This document shows positions 6,887 to 9,316 of a DNA stretch of 9,316 nucleotides, in pieces (the first letter of the stretch is position 1; every line of letters starts with the position of its first letter). The DNA is from Bacteroidales bacterium. GTDB taxonomy: Bacteria > Bacteroidota > Bacteroidia > Bacteroidales > JAAUTT01. A program made the position numbers and the translations under genes. The stretch lies in assembly GCA_012031335.1 (NCBI GenBank), contig JAAUTT010000115.1, forward strand, positions 1 through 9,316. Reading direction: 5' to 3'. The notes below the pieces were generated by a model. It ran no database searches, was not told the DNA's origin, and was given only the letters and a program-made list of their open reading frames with translations.

Positions 6887-7447
6887 ATGTCGGTAACAAG
6901 AGAAAAGATAATGGAATTGGGTGAAGATCTGATACGTACACGAGGTTATAATGCCTTTAGTTACCAGGATATTTCATCGGAATTAGGCATAAAGAATGCT
7001 GCAATTCACTATTATTTTCCTTCAAAGGAAAACCTGGGTACGAGCATAGTTAAAACGAATATCCAGCGTTTCGAGGAGATGATTCAGAATATGGATAATA
7101 AAGGTCTTGATGAAATGCATCAGCTTGAAAGTTTTATGAAAATCTATGCAAAAAGTAACCGCGAAGAGAAGCTTTGCATTGTTGGTTCACTCGGTCCGAA
7201 TATTGAATCTTTAAACGAACCTACCAGGATAGAGCTAAAGAGAATGACTGAAATTATTATTTCCTGGCTAACTGGTCTGTTAAATTCTGGTCGCGAAAAA
7301 GGGATTTTTGCATTTAGAGGAGAGGCTCATGAAAGAGCTTTACTCATATTATCGAGTCTTGTTGCAGGTTTACAACTGGCCAGAATTTTGGATAAAACCG
7401 ATTTTAAAATTATCTATCAGGCAATTCTTGACGGTCTTAAGTTTTGA
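6887..7447 (+). CDS. TetR/AcrR-family transcriptional regulator
   Basis: This intact 186-residue frame has the usual length for the family. Residues 1-50 form the TetR DNA-binding domain: REKIMELGEDLIRTRGYNAF, then SYQDISSELGIKNAAIHYYF and PSKENLG, which is the helix-turn-helix with the typical Y-F-x-S/T-K-E ending. The C-terminal part is helical and would bind a ligand and dimerise; ERALLILSSLVAGLQLARI is a typical late helix. The ligand cannot be read from the sequence. The gene has its own promoter with a palindromic operator inside it, so autorepression is likely. The fabF gene follows after 27 bp, which suggests co-transcription and a fatty-acid or membrane-lipid link (inference). There is no clear Shine-Dalgarno sequence; the AT-rich leader is typical of the phylum. 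Confidence 0.88.
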   Translation: MSVTREKIMELGEDLIRTRGYNAFSYQDISSELGIKNAAIHYYFPSKENLGTSIVKTNIQRFEEMIQNMDNKGLDEMHQLESFMKIYAKSNREEKLCIVGSLGPNIESLNEPTRIELKRMTEIIISWLTGLLNSGREKGIFAFRGEAHERALLILSSLVAGLQLARILDKTDFKIIYQAILDGLKF

Positions 7448-7474
7448 GTTGCTATAATCAAAAATACCTTAAGG

Positions 7475-8725
7475 ATGAGAAGAGTTGTTGTTACAGGAAT
7501 GGGTGCAATTACCCCTATAGGAAATACTGTCGATATTTTTTGGGAGAACTTGATTGCGGGCAAAAGTGGTTCTGCGCCTATAACTAAATTCGATACCACC
7601 CATTTTAAAACTAAGTTTGCCTGCGAAGTTAAAGGGTTCGATCCGCTTAATTTTCTGGAACGTTCCGAAGTACGGAAAATGGATCTTTTTTCGCAATATG
7701 CTTTTGGTGCGGTGGATGAATGTATGAAGGATTCGATGCTGGATATGAATAGTTGCGATGCTCATAAGGTTGGAGTTATCTGGGCCACCGGAGTTGGGGG
7801 TATTCAACGATGGAAGATGAGGTAATGTCGTATCTGAAAGGAGGTAGTATCCCAAGGTTCAGTCCCTTTTTTATAATTAAAATGATTCCCAATATTGCTT
7901 CGGGTCAACTTTCCATAAAGTATGGATTTAAGGGTATTAGCTATTCAACTGTTTCAGCCTGTACATCTTCCAATAATGCCATTACCGAGGCTTTTAATAT
8001 AATCCGGATTGGTAAGGCTAATGTTGTATTGGCTGGTGGTTCAGAAGCTCCTATTATACAAACATCAATTGGTGGGTTTAATGCATTAAGGGCTCTCTCG
8101 GAGCGAAATGATTCTCCGGAATCTGCATCACGGCCATTTGATAAAACCCGCGATGGTTTTGTAATGGGAGAGGGCGCCGGTGTTCTTATGCTCGAGGAAC
8201 TGGAGCATGCAAAAAGAGGGGAGCTAAAATTTACTGCGAAATTGCCGGTTATGGATGTGCATCGGATGCTTACCACATCACGGCACCTCATCCGGAAGGG
8301 GAAGGCGCAGTGGTGGCAATGCGCGATGCCATTGCTGAAGCTGGACTATTACCCGAAGATGTGGATTATGTGAATGCTCATGCCACATCTACCCCAATAG
8401 GTGACCCCAGTGAGTGTTTTGCTATTGGGCAGGTATTTGAAGGTAATCTGGATAAATTACATATCAGCGGAACCAAATCCATGACAGGGCATCTTTTGGG
8501 TGCAGCCGGCGCTGTGGAAGGTATTGCAACCGTTTTATCTATTTGTAACGATATTGTTCCGCCAACTATCAATATCGAAGAGGTTGATCCGGTTATCAGT
8601 AAAGCATTAAAATTTAAACTCCTAATAAAAGCCGTTAGAAAAGAAGTTAAAATGTTGCTATAAATAACACCTTTGGGTTTGGTGGCCATATTGTGGTTTC
8701 TTTATTTAAAAAATTCAGGGATTAA
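7475..8725 (+). CDS. fabF: Beta-ketoacyl-ACP synthase II (FabF type), several single-base frameshifts as read
   Basis: KAS II condenses acyl-ACP with malonyl-ACP in fatty acid elongation, in the cytoplasm. The start MRRVVVTGMGAITPIG is typical. The frame breaks are: a missing A at 7806-7807 (restores GGIQTMEDEV), a missing A in the run 8211-8215 (restores EHAKKRGAKIYCEIAGYG), a compensating pair near 8616-8618 (missing A) and 8627-8630 (extra A) that turns LLI into TPN, and a missing A at 8649-8652 (restores VKNVAINNTFGFGGH). The protein then ends at TAA 8723-8725 with about 417 residues. With these repairs the catalytic Cys (SACTSS) is residue 163, the histidines (NAHATST, MTGHLLGAAG) are 303 and 340, and the lysine is 335, exactly the E. 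coli FabF numbering. NAHATST replaces the more usual NAHGTST. It is probably co-transcribed with the TetR gene. It could be a secondary paralogue of the housekeeping enzyme. Confidence 0.88.
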
Positions 8726-8766
8726 TAGGGGTTGTTTTCATGGGGAATAAAAGGGTGTTTAGCTCA

Positions 8767-8778
8767 GTTTTGCAAAAC
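8767..8778. repeat. Short perfect palindrome between convergent genes
   Basis: GTTTTGCAAAAC is an exact 12-base palindrome in the 71-bp gap (8726-8796) between the convergent fabF and PAP2 genes. It has no room for a loop and no following T run on the plus strand, so a terminator role is doubtful. I see no better terminator in this gap. Confidence 0.3.
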
Positions 8779-8796
8779 CATCCACTGATTTGGAAA

Positions 8797-9316
8797 TTAT
8801 GTACAAAGGGTGAATAAGAGTGCGGGTATTTTAGGGTTTTTGCGGAATAGCTTTTTGAACAGAAACGATTCGCATAAAAAAAACAGGGCTCCAATAATCA
8901 TCCCTAACAATGCTCCTCCAAGCACATCTCCCGGGTAATGCACTCCCAGATATATGCGGCTGTAGGAAACAATCAGGGCCCAAATCATTAACATTACTCC
9001 CACCCACCGGTGGCTGAAGAACATTGTAAAAAACATAGCTACACCAAAAGAATTGGCGGCGTGAGACGATACAAAGCCGAATTTACCCCCGCAGCCATGC
9101 ACGGTATGGACAAGTGACTGTATGGCCATATCATGACAAGGGCGTAATCGTTGCACCGTATCCTTGATGAAAACAGATACCTGATCGGTGGCTATTACCA
9201 TGAGCGCTATTATTAAAAGGCTCAGCCATACTTTTTTCTTTCTTTTCTTTCTCCATCTCACATAACTCAATTGGTACTTGTAAGTTGTTGTTTCTTCGTC
9301 GACGAAGATGAAGGAT
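8797..9316 (-). CDS. PAP2-family phosphatase, membrane-bound, N-terminus at or beyond right edge
   Basis: All three PAP2 (type 2 phosphatidic acid phosphatase) motifs are present. Counting from the TTG codon at 9270, K36-x6-R43P44 lies in KDTVQRLRP, S68-S69-H70 in VSSHAANS, and S104-R105 to H111 and D115 in SRIYLGVHYPGD. Helices lie at about 15-35, 71-85, 89-104 and 116-134. Close homologues act on lipid phosphates such as undecaprenyl diphosphate or phosphatidylglycerophosphate; the substrate here is open. The frame stays open to the edge. No ATG is seen, the TTG is unlikely to be the start, and a first helix is expected upstream. The 15 residues before it (acidic, then TTTYKYQ) do not resemble the usual helical N-terminus, so an indel or sequence problem near the edge is possible. 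The gene is convergent with fabF and ends at TAA 8797-8799. Confidence 0.85.
   Translation of the reverse strand, partial: SFIFVDEETTTYKYQLSYVRWRKKRKKKVWLSLLIIALMVIATDQVSVFIKDTVQRLRPCHDMAIQSLVHTVHGCGGKFGFVSSHAANSFGVAMFFTMFFSHRWVGVMLMIWALIVSYSRIYLGVHYPGDVLGGALLGMIIGALFFLCESFLFKKLFRKNPKIPALLFTLCT
9293..9308. repeat. Perfect 16-bp palindrome near right edge
   Basis: TCTTCGTCGACGAAGA is its own reverse complement. It falls in the open frame upstream of the recognisable PAP2 sequence. It may be chance within coding DNA, a regulatory palindrome, or a fold-back junction; only the sequence beyond the edge would tell. Confidence 0.45.

Noticed and set aside
7941..8689. Minus-strand frames opposite fabF
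   Set aside because: They shadow the plus-strand ketoacyl synthase, whose catalytic residues are all present after frame repair.

Overview
The window looks like a member of the Bacteroidota, most likely a Marinilabiliales/Prolixibacteraceae-type lineage. Reasons: moderate to low GC, starts without clear Shine-Dalgarno sequences, two good matches to the Bacteroidetes -33 TTTG / -7 TAnnTTTG promoter type, and gene types common in that phylum. The assignment to a family is inference.

Layout. Positions 1-3500 (minus strand) hold a tight three-gene unit: a GntR-type regulator with a sugar-sensor-like C-terminus, a uroporphyrinogen-decarboxylase/methyltransferase-family protein, and the N-terminal 391 residues of an exported GH120-type beta-xylosidase that runs off the left edge. 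A promoter and a direct-repeat candidate operator lie directly upstream of the regulator. Positions 3501-4042 carry no gene but hold a compact 204-bp transposon-like element (3762-3965) made of nested palindromes, with 19-bp terminal inverted repeats and a 9-bp flanking direct repeat. Positions 4043-4983 encode a lipoprotein-type MsrB-MsrA methionine sulfoxide reductase fusion. It meets head-on, with overlapping stop codons, a large RDD-family membrane protein (6773-4980, minus). A TetR-family regulator with a self-operator placed inside its own promoter (6829-6859) is divergent from the RDD gene and is followed 27 bp later by a FabF-type ketoacyl synthase (7475-8725). A PAP2-family phosphatase (minus) fills the right end and is cut by the window edge.

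The most striking sequence-wide property is that four of the eight genes are broken by single-base indels, nine in all as I count them, and nearly all lie in short A or T runs. Reading across each indel restores conserved motifs exactly; FabF regains C163, H303, K335 and H340 at the family's standard numbering. This pattern fits uncorrected homopolymer errors of a long-read assembly better than gene decay, but the sequence alone cannot exclude real decay. The reading frames given here are therefore reconstructions. I found no obviously new multi-gene system. The best candidates for novelty are the nested-palindrome element, the pairing of a corrinoid-methyltransferase-like protein with a xylosidase, and the RDD protein with a large extracytoplasmic C-terminal domain.
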